From CBDFMR01 sp965249765 (lineage in GTDB: Bacteria; Bacteroidota; Bacteroidia; Chitinophagales; Saprospiraceae): 64,000 nucleotides of DNA. This document shows, one piece after another, positions 50,818 through 60,395 of the stretch. How positions within the stretch are numbered: the stretch's first letter is position 1; every line of letters begins with the position of its first letter. The stretch spans positions 62,001 through 126,000 of the forward strand of contig CBDFMR010000003.1 in NCBI GenBank assembly GCA_965249765.1, given 5' to 3'. The notes beneath the pieces are model-generated. The model saw nothing but the letters and a program-made list of their open reading frames with translations. It ran no database searches and was not told the origin of the DNA. The translations under genes and the position numbers were made by a program.

Positions 50818-52914
50818 CTAATACGATCCAAAATACCTCCTCAAGATCCACTCAAAGCTGAGAAGAGAAAGTAACAGGAAGAATATCCACTTCTTATCGA
50901 GAAGAGACCTGGTCTCCGTTGAGGCATAGGAGACGGGCTTTAAGGACGTGTTTCCCGTAATGTCTGATTCCAGTTGTGTAAGTTTATTCGCAGAAAAAAC
51001 TTTGCCACCATACTTGTCAGAAAGAGAGTGAAGAATGCTATGCCGAGCGACGAGGTCAAAACCCTCGAGCTGTGCATTCTTGATACTGAACTTTCCATAG
51101 GCGTTGTACTTTTTGGCACTGAAAGTTGTACTTGCGGAGAAAGAGTAATTGCCGGGATTTAATGAACCGGCATTGAGGATATAGTAGTTGCCCTTTCTCG
51201 ACATGGTAAACGGAAACTCATCACCATTCTCACTTTTTATCACGACAGGTACATCAGGATCATTTACTTGTTCGTAAGCATTGTTGTACAATTGTCCTTC
51301 AAAAAATATGCGCTCTTGTTCATCATATGATGTCTTAGATACAGTCACTCTAAATTTACGTTTGTCTTCCTTGATGGATACAAACTGTACCATCTTGTTA
51401 AATGATTCCGTGACTAGATCTGAGTTTCCATTTTGTAAAAAATCAAACAATTTCCATTTCCATATTCCTTCACCGGCAAGTACGCCGGTCTTGATCCCTG
51501 CAGCATCGTGAAATGCTATAAGAGGGTATTCTGTATCTACTTTCTTGATACGCTGGTACATTAAAACTTTAGCCGAGGTTACTGCCTTGATCGACCCAAA
51601 GCGAGATAAAAGTGGTGGATATCTTTTGAAAGATTGGCCAGCCATGTAGTCCAAGTCATATTGGCTGAAAGAGGAGTTAATCACCCCAGTCACTTCATTG
51701 GTCTGGTCTGAGTTGCCCGCAATATTTACAGCATCCTGAACATTATTAAATGAGGAGAGATCAGTCATTCCTCCTAATACGAAAATACGAGGTAGACGTT
51801 GAGTGTTCATACTTGTTATGAGCTCATCTAAGGGGAATCTCCTAGATGGAAGATCGTGGAAAATGAGGAGGTTATAGTCCCTGACATTGATACTTTCAGA
51901 GGCAAGTTTTATCTCAGCTTCATAATTCTTGTTTTCATCGATCATGGATTTTACGGCGGCAAGATCAGGATGAGGAGCACGACCTAGGATGAGAATCTTT
52001 TGTCTGGCATCGAGTACTTCTACATAGAAGTCACGGGAGTTATTGGCAGTTATATTCTCACCATCGATAGAAGTGACTGCTACTCGGAAATGATTGAGAC
52101 CGGCGGATGATGCATCAAGATCAGTTACGAGTGTTTCGAAGAAGTCATTGTCGCGAATGGTGACGGACTTATCCCAGAGCTTTTGTGATTGGCCATTTAT
52201 GATTTTACTGACACTCAAGGTGGTTCTTCTCCCAGCGAGTTCATTGGCCATGATGTCGACCTGAATGGAAAACTTATCACCGAGATAGGCAATGTTATTT
52301 GCAAAGACATTCTTGACCAATAAATCTCTACGTGGTGTAGTATCACCCAGTGCGACCGAGTAGAACGCTGAATTGAACTTATAATTATTGTAGATAGGAT
52401 TGGTGCCTAGATTAAAAACACCATCAGTTGCCATTACTACGGCTCCAAGATTCTGATCGGCATAGTTGTCTTCGATATAAGACAGAGCCACTGATAGATC
52501 CGTTGATTTTGACCAAAAAGAATCAATTTTTCCTTCGATGACCCGATCACCAAATTGATATCGCCTTACGTCAAACTTTTCATTGAGATTCTCGGCCAAC
52601 TGATCAAGACTATTGTTGTCATATATCTTTCCGGAATACTCCGGAGAATTTGTGATAGAAGAACTGGCATCTTCCATAATTACCACGATGGGTTCCTTAA
52701 TATCGGTACGGATGCTGGTAATAAAAGGAGCAAGTAAGAGTAAGCTAAGAGCAGTTACTGTAAGAAACCTGAGGATAAAGAGGAGTGATACCAGCCATTG
52801 TGGAGCTTCTGTAAATTTCCGGCTTCGGAAATACAGCATGGTGGCATAGACCAGACCAAGAAGTATACAAAACCCAATAAACCAAATGGGATATTGAAAA
52901 CTAATTTCGCTCAA
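50818..52914 (-). CDS. VWA-domain membrane protein
   Basis: 698 residues. Two hydrophobic segments near the N-terminus (10-30 and 41-66) are followed by a von Willebrand A-like domain: VVIMEDASSSI with a DxSxS metal-site motif (Asp82) and VVMATDGVFNLG with the TDG motif. A long beta-rich region follows (CARDB/Ig-like strands, IVVLDARQKILILGRAPHPD), then a final transmembrane helix (WIFFLLLSLLSFEWILRRYF). The topology resembles BatA/BatB-like proteins and a common Bacteroidota family of 'VWA domain-containing' proteins of unknown role. Single-gene unit, divergent from the exported protein at 53053. Confidence 0.75.
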   Translation of the reverse strand: MSEISFQYPIWFIGFCILLGLVYATMLYFRSRKFTEAPQWLVSLLFILRFLTVTALSLLLLAPFITSIRTDIKEPIVVIMEDASSSITNSPEYSGKIYDNNSLDQLAENLNEKFDVRRYQFGDRVIEGKIDSFWSKSTDLSVALSYIEDNYADQNLGAVVMATDGVFNLGTNPIYNNYKFNSAFYSVALGDTTPRRDLLVKNVFANNIAYLGDKFSIQVDIMANELAGRRTTLSVSKIINGQSQKLWDKSVTIRDNDFFETLVTDLDASSAGLNHFRVAVTSIDGENITANNSRDFYVEVLDARQKILILGRAPHPDLAAVKSMIDENKNYEAEIKLASESINVRDYNLLIFHDLPSRRFPLDELITSMNTQRLPRIFVLGGMTDLSSFNNVQDAVNIAGNSDQTNEVTGVINSSFSQYDLDYMAGQSFKRYPPLLSRFGSIKAVTSAKVLMYQRIKKVDTEYPLIAFHDAAGIKTGVLAGEGIWKWKLFDFLQNGNSDLVTESFNKMVQFVSIKEDKRKFRVTVSKTSYDEQERIFFEGQLYNNAYEQVNDPDVPVVIKSENGDEFPFTMSRKGNYYILNAGSLNPGNYSFSASTTFSAKKYNAYGKFSIKNAQLEGFDLVARHSILHSLSDKYGGKVFSANKLTQLESDITGNTSLKPVSYASTETRSLLDKKWIFFLLLSLLSFEWILRRYFGSY

Positions 52915-52985
52915 TGCTCGTTTTTATTGATGGATTGCAAAAATGACAATTCTCACTTAATCTTAACGAATATCGAGAGTCTTTA

Positions 52986-53013
52986 TTGAAGCAATCATAA
53001 TTTCATAGATTTG
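52986..53013 (+). promoter_or_regulatory. Candidate Bacteroidota promoter for the 424-aa gene
   Basis: TTG (52986-52988), 17 bp, then TAGATTTG (53006-53013), matching the -33/-7 consensus TTTG and TAnnTTTG. It lies 39 bp before ATG 53053. Confidence 0.5.
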
Positions 53014-53052
53014 GATGTCGTTGTACACATAAGTTAAATTACCATAATCAAT

Positions 53053-54327
53053 ATGATCAGGATTCTTACCCTATTCGCTTTTGTCTTATTATCGACTCAC
53101 CTGAGCTCAGCATATATCATCATCCCCATGGATCATGAATCTCAGACCAATCATCTCAAAGCCTATGGTATTACATATTGGGTACTGGAGAAGGGAGAGG
53201 AAGCGTACTGGATGCTTAATTATCAAGGAGGGAGCTTTGCCTTTGAACATAGGAAAGAGATAGAGTCTGAATGTAAGATCAGGAATGTTAAGTATAAAGT
53301 CATTCCTGACGCTCAATTCCTTAAGATTAGAGCGGATATCAGCAATCCCGAAGTTAATAAAGAAGTAATCAAGCTTGAAAAGGCACCCAAGATAGCTGTA
53401 TATACACCTGATTTCAATGCTCGTGGTGAGCAGATCCAGCCTTGGGATGATGCTGTAACGCTGGTTCTTACTTATGCGGAGATACCCTATGATAAGATCT
53501 ACGATAGGGAAGTGCTCGAAGATAAGCTGGCGGAGTACGACTGGCTACATCTCCACCATGAAGACTTTACGGGTCAATATGGAAAGTTCTATGCCTCACA
53601 GGGCAATAAACCATGGTACAGAGAGAATCAAAGAAGGATGGAAGAGCTTGCTGATGGAATGGGATACGGAAAGGTGTCATCCCTTAAGAAAGCAGTGGTG
53701 ATGGCTATCAGGGAATATGTTGCCGGTGGAGGATTTATGTTTGCAATGTGCTCAGCGACTGACACCTACGACATTGCCTTATCTATAGGTGATGGAGACA
53801 TTTGTCACGAGGTTTTTGATGGCGACCCTGTCGATCCTGCAGCTTACGATAAATTGGACTACAGCAAGACCTTCGCTTTCAAGGATTTTAGCCTTGTAAA
53901 GAACGTGATGGAATACGAGCACTCTTCCATTGACCATAAAAAGAGAAAGATCACTCCAGACACGGATTATTTTACTTTGTTTGAGTTTTCGGCTAAATGG
54001 GATCCTGTACCGACCATGCTTTGCCAAAATCATACAACGACGGTCAAGGGATTTATGGGCCAGACAACGGCTTTTCATCGCAGCCACGTTAAACCTGAAG
54101 TACTGATCATGGGTGAGGCAAAATCCATCCAGGAGGCTCGATACATCCATGGAGAGTATGGCTATGGACAGTGGACCTTTTATGGTGGTCATGACCCTGA
54201 GGATTATCGGCATTATGTAGGCGATCCTGAGACGGATCTCAATCTACATCCCAATTCTCCCGGTTACCGGCTTATCCTTAACAACGTGTTGTTCCCTGCA
54301 GCGAGAAAGAAGAAGAGAAAGACGTAG
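53053..54327 (+). CDS. Exported conserved Bacteroidota protein (often mislabelled asparagine synthetase B)
   Basis: 424 residues with a signal peptide (MIRILTLFAFVLLSTHLSSA). The mature part starts YIIIPMDHESQTNHLKAYGI, then YWVLEKGEEAYWMLNYQGGS. A middle region shows WLHLHHEDFTGQYGKFY and YVAGGGFMFAMCSATDTYD with a Rossmann-like glutamine-amidotransferase-type (DUF4159-like) feel. The C-terminal third has GEYGYGQWTFYGGHDPEDYR. I recognise the family as widespread in Bacteroidota. Some pipelines call it asparagine synthetase B, but no such domain is visible. Function unknown; the position outside the inner membrane is supported by the signal peptide. Confidence 0.7.
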   Translation: MIRILTLFAFVLLSTHLSSAYIIIPMDHESQTNHLKAYGITYWVLEKGEEAYWMLNYQGGSFAFEHRKEIESECKIRNVKYKVIPDAQFLKIRADISNPEVNKEVIKLEKAPKIAVYTPDFNARGEQIQPWDDAVTLVLTYAEIPYDKIYDREVLEDKLAEYDWLHLHHEDFTGQYGKFYASQGNKPWYRENQRRMEELADGMGYGKVSSLKKAVVMAIREYVAGGGFMFAMCSATDTYDIALSIGDGDICHEVFDGDPVDPAAYDKLDYSKTFAFKDFSLVKNVMEYEHSSIDHKKRKITPDTDYFTLFEFSAKWDPVPTMLCQNHTTTVKGFMGQTTAFHRSHVKPEVLIMGEAKSIQEARYIHGEYGYGQWTFYGGHDPEDYRHYVGDPETDLNLHPNSPGYRLILNNVLFPAARKKKRKT

Positions 54328-54780
54328 GGTTAGAATATTCTATTGAAGTTGGTTAAGCTCGAATGCACTTAGGTAAGCATTGTAAGATAATATGCTGGGT
54401 TGTGAATGGTTAACCGAGCCCTTATGTATTAATAAAGATGAAGAAAATAATAATAATATCGCTTTTCAAGATGTTTTAAAAAGAAACAATTGTCTAATTT
54501 GTCAGAACTACCCAAAACCGATAATTCCTGTAGCCCGATCATTGATGGTCAATAATGCTTGTTTGTGCTTTTTTCCAATGACTAGGTCGATTTCTAAATC
54601 CCCTATCATCCCTATGCGGTATAAAATATTGAATTTTGAAGTACCCCTAGCAAGTTGACATCTTCTTAGCAAGCGTTAAATGACCCATTGCACCTAGGCC
54701 AAAATACCGTTGCATTAACTTCTAGTTTTGAAGTACCCCTAGCAAGTTAGCTGCACCTATATTCTATAACTACTTGAAAA
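54328..54780 (+). other. Gap with a 23-bp direct repeat
   Basis: The identical 23-bp sequence starting TTTTGAAGTACCCCTAGCAA occurs at 54634-54656 and 54726-54748, 92 bp apart. No convincing gene; an open frame around 54392-54658 is not coding in character. The doubled unit may be scars of an excised element or part of a dispersed genomic repeat. Confidence 0.5.
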
Positions 54781-54865
54781 TCAACATTATATTCATGCAA
54801 CAAGGCTCAAAAATATTCTCAAAATCAAAGAGCAGGAGAGCCTTGGATTTTGGATTATTGGCTAC

Positions 54866-55102
54866 TTGGATAAAGAGGATATTGCACTGTTCTATAACTT
54901 CTTAGAGTCAAATTCTTTAGGTGATATTAAGGGTGTTCAGGCCTATTATGATGGATTGAGTTTGGATGTAAAAGAAGAGCTAGAAATGCTCCTTGAAGAC
55001 CGGGTCATCACGGAATTACATCATTACCTTTCCACAATGACGAATTTCTTTAATGAATGCAAAGAGTCTAAAAGCGAAATCGTATTTCTTCTAAATTTTT
55101 AG
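54866..55102 (+). CDS. Small hypothetical protein, possibly truncated
   Basis: 78 residues from TTG 54866. The frame continues upstream as IKEQESLGFWIIGY without an ATG. The sequence DKEDIALFYNFLESNSLGDI, YYDGLSLDVKEELEMLLEDR and LHHYLSTMTNFFNECKES is helical and coding-like. Family not recognised. The lack of a normal start and the repeats just upstream suggest a 5'-truncated gene. Confidence 0.4.
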   Translation: MDKEDIALFYNFLESNSLGDIKGVQAYYDGLSLDVKEELEMLLEDRVITELHHYLSTMTNFFNECKESKSEIVFLLNF

Positions 55103-55127
55103 GTAAAATGCTTACTCGTAGTTATCC

Positions 55128-58100
55128 CTAATGAGTCACCACTATCTTATAGAATTCTATGTTAGTCATTCCCTCTAATGAAATGACATAAACCCCTTCA
55201 GCCATATCATTGCTGTTAAAGGTAATGCTATTGGAACCCAGCTGAACTTCATATATCCTTCTTGTTACATACTGCCCTATGGCATTGTACATATGTAGAA
55301 ATACGTTTTGATCACCATTTGAGATGAAATTCACCTGGAAATTTCCGTCATTAGGATTGGGGAAAAGGCCGATGTCATGAATCACATAGTCAATAAATAT
55401 CTCTGTGAGTTCAATCTGAGCCTCTACACTTGATGAGCATCCTTGCGCATCCTGAACAATGATTACATATGTACCCGCTGGTAGATTATCAAAAGTGGAA
55501 CTTGACTGGAAATTGACTCCGTCGATGGAATATTCATAAGGTGATGAACCTCCGTTAGGCTGGACGAAAATGCTACCATTTTCTTCACCGGTATCAATAC
55601 TTTGATCTGATATTGTCAATTGAATGCTTAGAGGCTCGTCAATAGAAAACGATATGGCTGTTGTACAACCATTCTGATCTTCTACCGTTACCTCATAATT
55701 TCCTTCATCTATTCCTGTGAACAATCCGGTATCATTTGTTATTCCGTCTAATTCGTATGAGAGATTGCCAAAACCACCTAATGCGGAGACATTAACAGAA
55801 CCGTTCATGGCACCGAAACAATCAACATTGACAGTTTGATCCACATTTCCTGCGATTGCTGCTGGCGAACCAATATTAACCATCTGACTTGTAGAGCAGT
55901 TATTGGCATCAGTAACAATGAGTAAATGATCTCCAGAAGTCAATCCACTAAACTGGCCATCGGAATTTGATGAAGCCCCTATGGTATAGGTCAGTGCACC
56001 TGTACCTCCGTTGGCATTGGCTTCTATACCACCGTCTGTTGTATCGTGGCATGATGTAGCAGTACCATTAGCGTTGTCAATTTCTATCGGATGGGGCGAG
56101 TCAATGACCACTTGCATTGTCGATGTGCAATTCTCGCTATCGGTAACTTGAGCAGTAAGGGTTCCACTTTCCAATCCAGTAAATACGCCACTGGAATTAG
56201 TCATAGCATCTATTGTAAATGTATAATCACCACTTCCACCTTCTGCGGCTAGAGAGATACGTCCATCAGTAGAGTCATGACAAGATATAGATGTATTGCA
56301 GGTCTCTTCGATTATGATTTTATCTGGTTCTCCGATTGTAACCTCGACAACTGAAATACAATCGTTTTCGTCACTAATACTGACAAAGTAATTATCGGGT
56401 GTAAGATTGTCAAATATTCCGTCTGTGTTGGTAGCACCTCCAAGCTCATATGTGAGAGTTCCGCTTCCTCCGGATGAGTTGATATCTATCAAACCATCAT
56501 TGCCGCCAAAGCAAGAAACATCATTGGCTACAGCAATTGTTGAAGTTATGTCACTCGATGTAGGAATGGTGATATCATAGAATCTTTCACAATCATTATT
56601 ATCAATAATCATTACGGTATGATCGCCTGCGGTTAGATTTGCAAACATCCCAAAATTATTAATCTCACCTCCTAAACTATATTCATAAGGATCTGCCCCT
56701 CCTAAAGCTTGTATCGAGAATGCTCCTGTCTCGTTTCCATCACAATCTGCCTCGGAAACAGAGATCAGATCGACATCTATTTCAGCACCTTCGTCTATGG
56801 TAAAAGGATAATCTGCTGAGCAAAAGTTCTCATCAATCACAGTCATCACATAATCACCAGCCTCTAGGTCATCAAAGACTCCATTGTCATTATTCCCTAC
56901 ACCCAAAATTCCATACATATACCCAAACGACCCCGGAAACCCTCCAGTAGCATCAAATGAAACGCTGCCTTCTATATCCCCATAACAGTCATTATGTTCA
57001 ATGTTCAACAAACTAATACTAAGTGCATCAGGTTCAGTGATTTCAACGAAAATCTGATCCTGACATCCTCCATTATCTTCTCCGATAAGTTCGTACATGC
57101 CAGCAGGAAGATTATCGTAAAACGTCTGATTGCTAAATGGTCCACCATCAAAAGAATACTCATAGCCACCAGAACCACCACTAGCGTCGATATTGACGGA
57201 CCCATTGTTTCCTCCATTGCATTCGACAGGAAATGGAGAACCTTGGACTTCAAGCGTAGACAGCTGCTCTACTTCGGCTTCAATAGATGCACTGCAATCT
57301 TCCTCATCTGTAACAATGATGGTGTACATGCCTGATGTCAATCCGGAATATTCTCCGGTTGTATTGATGTTGCCATCAAGATCAAAAGTGAGAATCCCAG
57401 TGCCCCCCATTCCACTTATATTGATGGATCCACTGAAATCACCAAAGCACTGCACACTCTGCACATCATCTATATCGAGATCCATTTCGTCGGGCTCATT
57501 CAGCTCTATTTCAATAGTATCAAGACATCCGTTCATATCCATCACAAAGAACTCGTGCATACCACTTGGGACGACTGAGAATATAGAATTTTCGGAGAAG
57601 TCGTCAGTATCAATAGCATATAGAAATGGTTCTACACCGCCCACCGCAGCAAGAGATACACTTCCAACATCACGGTAACAAAATATGCTATCAACATCGA
57701 CAATACTCAGTGACATCTCTTCAATGGCGTCTACTTCGAATGATACAGATGACATACAATTATTTACATCGACAACCATGACAGTATACTCACAGGAAGG
57801 AAGACTATCAAATATACTCTGCATTTGAGAGATGGTATCGAGGATAAAGGTAAATCCGGGAGTCCCGCCCTCAACTTCAAGGAAGACTGTAGCCATATCA
57901 CCATAGCATTTGATGTTTACTAACGAATCTACCTCGACCATGAGGGTATCTGGCTCCTCAATAACATAGGTCTCTTCTGCCAGACAATTGTTGCCGTCAT
58001 ATACAGAAACGACATAAGTATCACTTGGTAAATTTTCAAAATTTCCGCTAGGCATCGATGGACCTCCATTTGCCGTATACGAATAACTAGAGCCACTTCC

Positions 58101-59390
58101 ACCTGATCCTTGTACAGAAATAATTCCATCTTCCTCACCATTGCAAGAGATATCCTCTTTGAGCAATGTGATAATCTCGACAGCTGGAAGATCAAATAAG
58201 AATACTTGAATATCAAATTGTTGCCCTATGTCATCGAATATAGAAACGATGTGATTTCCAGCCTGCACAGCATCGAAATATCCTGTAAACTGTGGTACAC
58301 CGCCATTCAGTGAATAAGTGTAAGGCTGTACTCCACCATTGCCTTGAACTTCAATGATACCTGTAAACTCTCCAAAACACAATGGGTCAAACTGTGATAC
58401 AAGAATTCCACTGAGAGGTGTTGCTGTTATACACTTGACGGACGCTGAACCCAAGAGGCTGGATCTAGATGAACTCAATATAGTATTCATGTAATTTCCT
58501 TGACCAACACTGAAGGCATTCATACAATTGTCATCTACATAGTCCATGAAATTCATGAACATGTCATTGGTGCCACAGGATACTTTTGGGTGAGAAGGAC
58601 ATCCAAATGTGTTTCCACTCTGATTAGGTGTATCAGCTATTCCATCATCCACCCCGCAGCAACTATCTCCACAAGGACCCCATACGTGCTCAAGTCCCAG
58701 ATAATGTCCAGCTTCATGAGTGGTAGTCCGCCCCAAATTGTATGGAAGAAAAGTAGCATACCCCGGACCACCAAAAGTACCCGTAAATATCGCCACACCA
58801 TCCCTAGTAGAATTGGGCAAACTTGAGGTGGTGGGGACATATGCATATCCCAGAGTTCCTATAGAAGGAGCAACCCATATATTGAGATAATCATCTCGAT
58901 CCCAGCCTGTGGCCGCTTTTATAGAAAACTCATTGGCATCAAAATTTTGATTTGTTCCATGACGTGTTACACCGTCGGTTGGATTACCTGAAGGGTCAAC
59001 GGAGGCCAAACAAAATTCGATATTGGAATCTCCTGCTGGAAACTCGGGAGGTGTGTTGCTTGCATCAGAATTCGTCCTCCTAAAATCCTCATTAAGTACA
59101 GTAATCTGAGACTCAATATGTTCAATTGATAAATTATCGCCTGTGCCGATCGCTTGTCCAGGAGGATGCACGATAATGACATGTACAGGTATGACAGCAG
59201 GTACGGAATTGGATAATTTATTATTGATCTTCTTTACGGTACTCTCCTTCGCATATTTCTTTTTTAACTCTGGAAACTGTTTAAACATTCTCTCCATGGC
59301 AGCATCGGAGCCACAACGATCTGGTTGTTGAGCAATGGATAATGATAAAGCAAGTATGATAAGACCGAGCGATAGACAGATTCTTTTCAT
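55128..59390 (-). CDS. Secreted M43 (pappalysin-like) metalloprotease with SprB repeats and type IX sorting domain
   Basis: 1420 residues from ATG 59390 (MKRICLSLGLIILALSLSIA signal peptide). The protease domain, about 65-310, holds the zinc motif HEAGHYLGLEH (225-235) and a Met-turn NFMDYVDD. Then come about 13 SprB-type repeats of about 75 residues each (pattern C-x-G-x-x-x-G-x-I ... GG-x-G-x-x-x-Y ... G-x-F-x-x-L-x-x-G-x-Y-x-V-x-V-x-D-x-x-x-C), up to about 1340. The last 75 residues (LFPNPNDGNFQVNF, VFLHMYNAIGQYV, GVYVISL) form a Por-type C-terminal sorting domain for type IX secretion. Likely a cell-surface or released adhesive protease. Single gene. Confidence 0.9.
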   Translation of the reverse strand: MKRICLSLGLIILALSLSIAQQPDRCGSDAAMERMFKQFPELKKKYAKESTVKKINNKLSNSVPAVIPVHVIIVHPPGQAIGTGDNLSIEHIESQITVLNEDFRRTNSDASNTPPEFPAGDSNIEFCLASVDPSGNPTDGVTRHGTNQNFDANEFSIKAATGWDRDDYLNIWVAPSIGTLGYAYVPTTSSLPNSTRDGVAIFTGTFGGPGYATFLPYNLGRTTTHEAGHYLGLEHVWGPCGDSCCGVDDGIADTPNQSGNTFGCPSHPKVSCGTNDMFMNFMDYVDDNCMNAFSVGQGNYMNTILSSSRSSLLGSASVKCITATPLSGILVSQFDPLCFGEFTGIIEVQGNGGVQPYTYSLNGGVPQFTGYFDAVQAGNHIVSIFDDIGQQFDIQVFLFDLPAVEIITLLKEDISCNGEEDGIISVQGSGGSGSSYSYTANGGPSMPSGNFENLPSDTYVVSVYDGNNCLAEETYVIEEPDTLMVEVDSLVNIKCYGDMATVFLEVEGGTPGFTFILDTISQMQSIFDSLPSCEYTVMVVDVNNCMSSVSFEVDAIEEMSLSIVDVDSIFCYRDVGSVSLAAVGGVEPFLYAIDTDDFSENSIFSVVPSGMHEFFVMDMNGCLDTIEIELNEPDEMDLDIDDVQSVQCFGDFSGSINISGMGGTGILTFDLDGNINTTGEYSGLTSGMYTIIVTDEEDCSASIEAEVEQLSTLEVQGSPFPVECNGGNNGSVNIDASGGSGGYEYSFDGGPFSNQTFYDNLPAGMYELIGEDNGGCQDQIFVEITEPDALSISLLNIEHNDCYGDIEGSVSFDATGGFPGSFGYMYGILGVGNNDNGVFDDLEAGDYVMTVIDENFCSADYPFTIDEGAEIDVDLISVSEADCDGNETGAFSIQALGGADPYEYSLGGEINNFGMFANLTAGDHTVMIIDNNDCERFYDITIPTSSDITSTIAVANDVSCFGGNDGLIDINSSGGSGTLTYELGGATNTDGIFDNLTPDNYFVSISDENDCISVVEVTIGEPDKIIIEETCNTSISCHDSTDGRISLAAEGGSGDYTFTIDAMTNSSGVFTGLESGTLTAQVTDSENCTSTMQVVIDSPHPIEIDNANGTATSCHDTTDGGIEANANGGTGALTYTIGASSNSDGQFSGLTSGDHLLIVTDANNCSTSQMVNIGSPAAIAGNVDQTVNVDCFGAMNGSVNVSALGGFGNLSYELDGITNDTGLFTGIDEGNYEVTVEDQNGCTTAISFSIDEPLSIQLTISDQSIDTGEENGSIFVQPNGGSSPYEYSIDGVNFQSSSTFDNLPAGTYVIIVQDAQGCSSSVEAQIELTEIFIDYVIHDIGLFPNPNDGNFQVNFISNGDQNVFLHMYNAIGQYVTRRIYEVQLGSNSITFNSNDMAEGVYVISLEGMTNIEFYKIVVTH

Positions 59391-59433
59391 GTACCGGTTA
59401 TTACAATTTGGTTGAAAACATAAAAATAAACTA

Positions 59434-59712
59434 TTATTCATTAGACATCCAATCAAATGAGCTACCATAAAGTGTCGTAAATATTACTCCAACGATAATT
59501 GGAGTAATAATAAAAACTGCCATGAATGCAAAATATTTCTTTGGGACTCTTGTGGGTTCAATCAACTCAACCACTAAGGATATAGCAAGAATGCCAGTTC
59601 CAATGCTAGTCATTATTATGCTAAAAAGGAAGGCTGCATACTCGGAGATTAACCATAAAACGATATAAAACAAAAGATGAATCATAAAAATCTCTCTTAG
59701 ACCTAAGTGCAT
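59434..59712 (-). CDS. Small membrane protein, unknown function
   Basis: 92 residues with three hydrophobic segments: FMIHLLFYIVLWLISEYAAF, LFSIIMTSIGTGILAISLVV and YFAFMAVFIITPIIVGVIF. Start ATG 59712; a second ATG at 59685 would still keep all three. The loop VELIEPTRVPKKY is basic. No family named. It ends 43 bp before the metalloprotease start in the same direction and may share its transcript. Confidence 0.6.
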   Translation of the reverse strand: MHLGLREIFMIHLLFYIVLWLISEYAAFLFSIIMTSIGTGILAISLVVELIEPTRVPKKYFAFMAVFIITPIIVGVIFTTLYGSSFDWMSNE

Positions 59713-59780
59713 GTACTAAGTTTTTGTTAATGTAAACTTTTCTTCCTGATAAATCAGTTAATAAACCATACACTTACATT

Positions 59781-60299
59781 ATGAGGATACTAGCATTTGC
59801 ATTCATTTCATTACTCACTGTGAGCTTAGTGGCTCAAGATTTTCCCAGCAATGAGAAAGAATATGAGAAGCAGTATTTCTCAAACATTAAAAAATCTCGA
59901 ATAAACGGTGTATATATTCCCAAGGATCTAGATGATGCTTTCAAGGAATTGAAAGCTCTTTCTCCGCCAGAGAGTCTCGTAAAGTTTAAGAATGCACCTG
60001 AGGATCTGGTTGCCAAGAAGCTTCATGGTGGTCTAGGACTGTGGATGATCGTCAACTGGAATTTCTATGATGGATCTCGATTCTCGCACTGGATGAAAAC
60101 AAAAGGGATCAGTCATCCTGATGACATGGCAGAGTTTGTTATCAAATCATTTCATCGGCATTTGAATGGTCTAGACCTTCAAGTAAAAGAGCGATCGATT
60201 GCTTACGCTGAAAAAAGAAAAAAAATGCAACAGGCCAAATTGAAGTCCAAATTTGCAGTTAAATCTGCCACTCCAGCTGATGATCCTGACAAGGGATAA
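59781..60299 (+). CDS. DUF6794-type exported protein
   Basis: 172 residues with a signal peptide (MRILAFAFISLLTVSLVAQ). The core IPKDLDDAFKELKALSPPES, PEDLVAKKLHGGLGLWMIVN and WMKTKGISHPDDMAEFVI matches a conserved Bacteroidota family that I know as DUF6794. The C-terminal 30 residues are Lys/Ala-rich and variable. Function unknown. It is divergent from the small membrane gene and 96 bp before topA. Confidence 0.7.
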   Translation: MRILAFAFISLLTVSLVAQDFPSNEKEYEKQYFSNIKKSRINGVYIPKDLDDAFKELKALSPPESLVKFKNAPEDLVAKKLHGGLGLWMIVNWNFYDGSRFSHWMKTKGISHPDDMAEFVIKSFHRHLNGLDLQVKERSIAYAEKRKKMQQAKLKSKFAVKSATPADDPDKG

Positions 60300-60343
60300 A
60301 AGCGTAATCTTAAACTAGAATTCACCGCTTAATTCAAAATTTA

Positions 60344-60351
60344 TAGTTTTG
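60344..60351 (+). promoter_or_regulatory. Candidate -7 box (TAnnTTTG) for topA
   Basis: TAGTTTTG matches TAnnTTTG and lies 44 bp before ATG 60396. No clear -33 element. Confidence 0.4.
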
Positions 60352-60395
60352 CAGGCTCAAAATGTGGAATGACATCTGAGTCTAAAATACTTTAA

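Noticed and set aside
54392..54658. 88-residue open frame after the 424-aa gene
   Set aside because: Cys/Asn-rich and irregular, ends inside the 23-bp repeat, and resembles no family.
57193..57678. 161-residue open frame on the plus strand inside the SprB-repeat gene
   Set aside because: It is antisense to the repeats. The Ser/Pro-rich pattern follows from reverse-complementing Asp/Gly/Glu codons.
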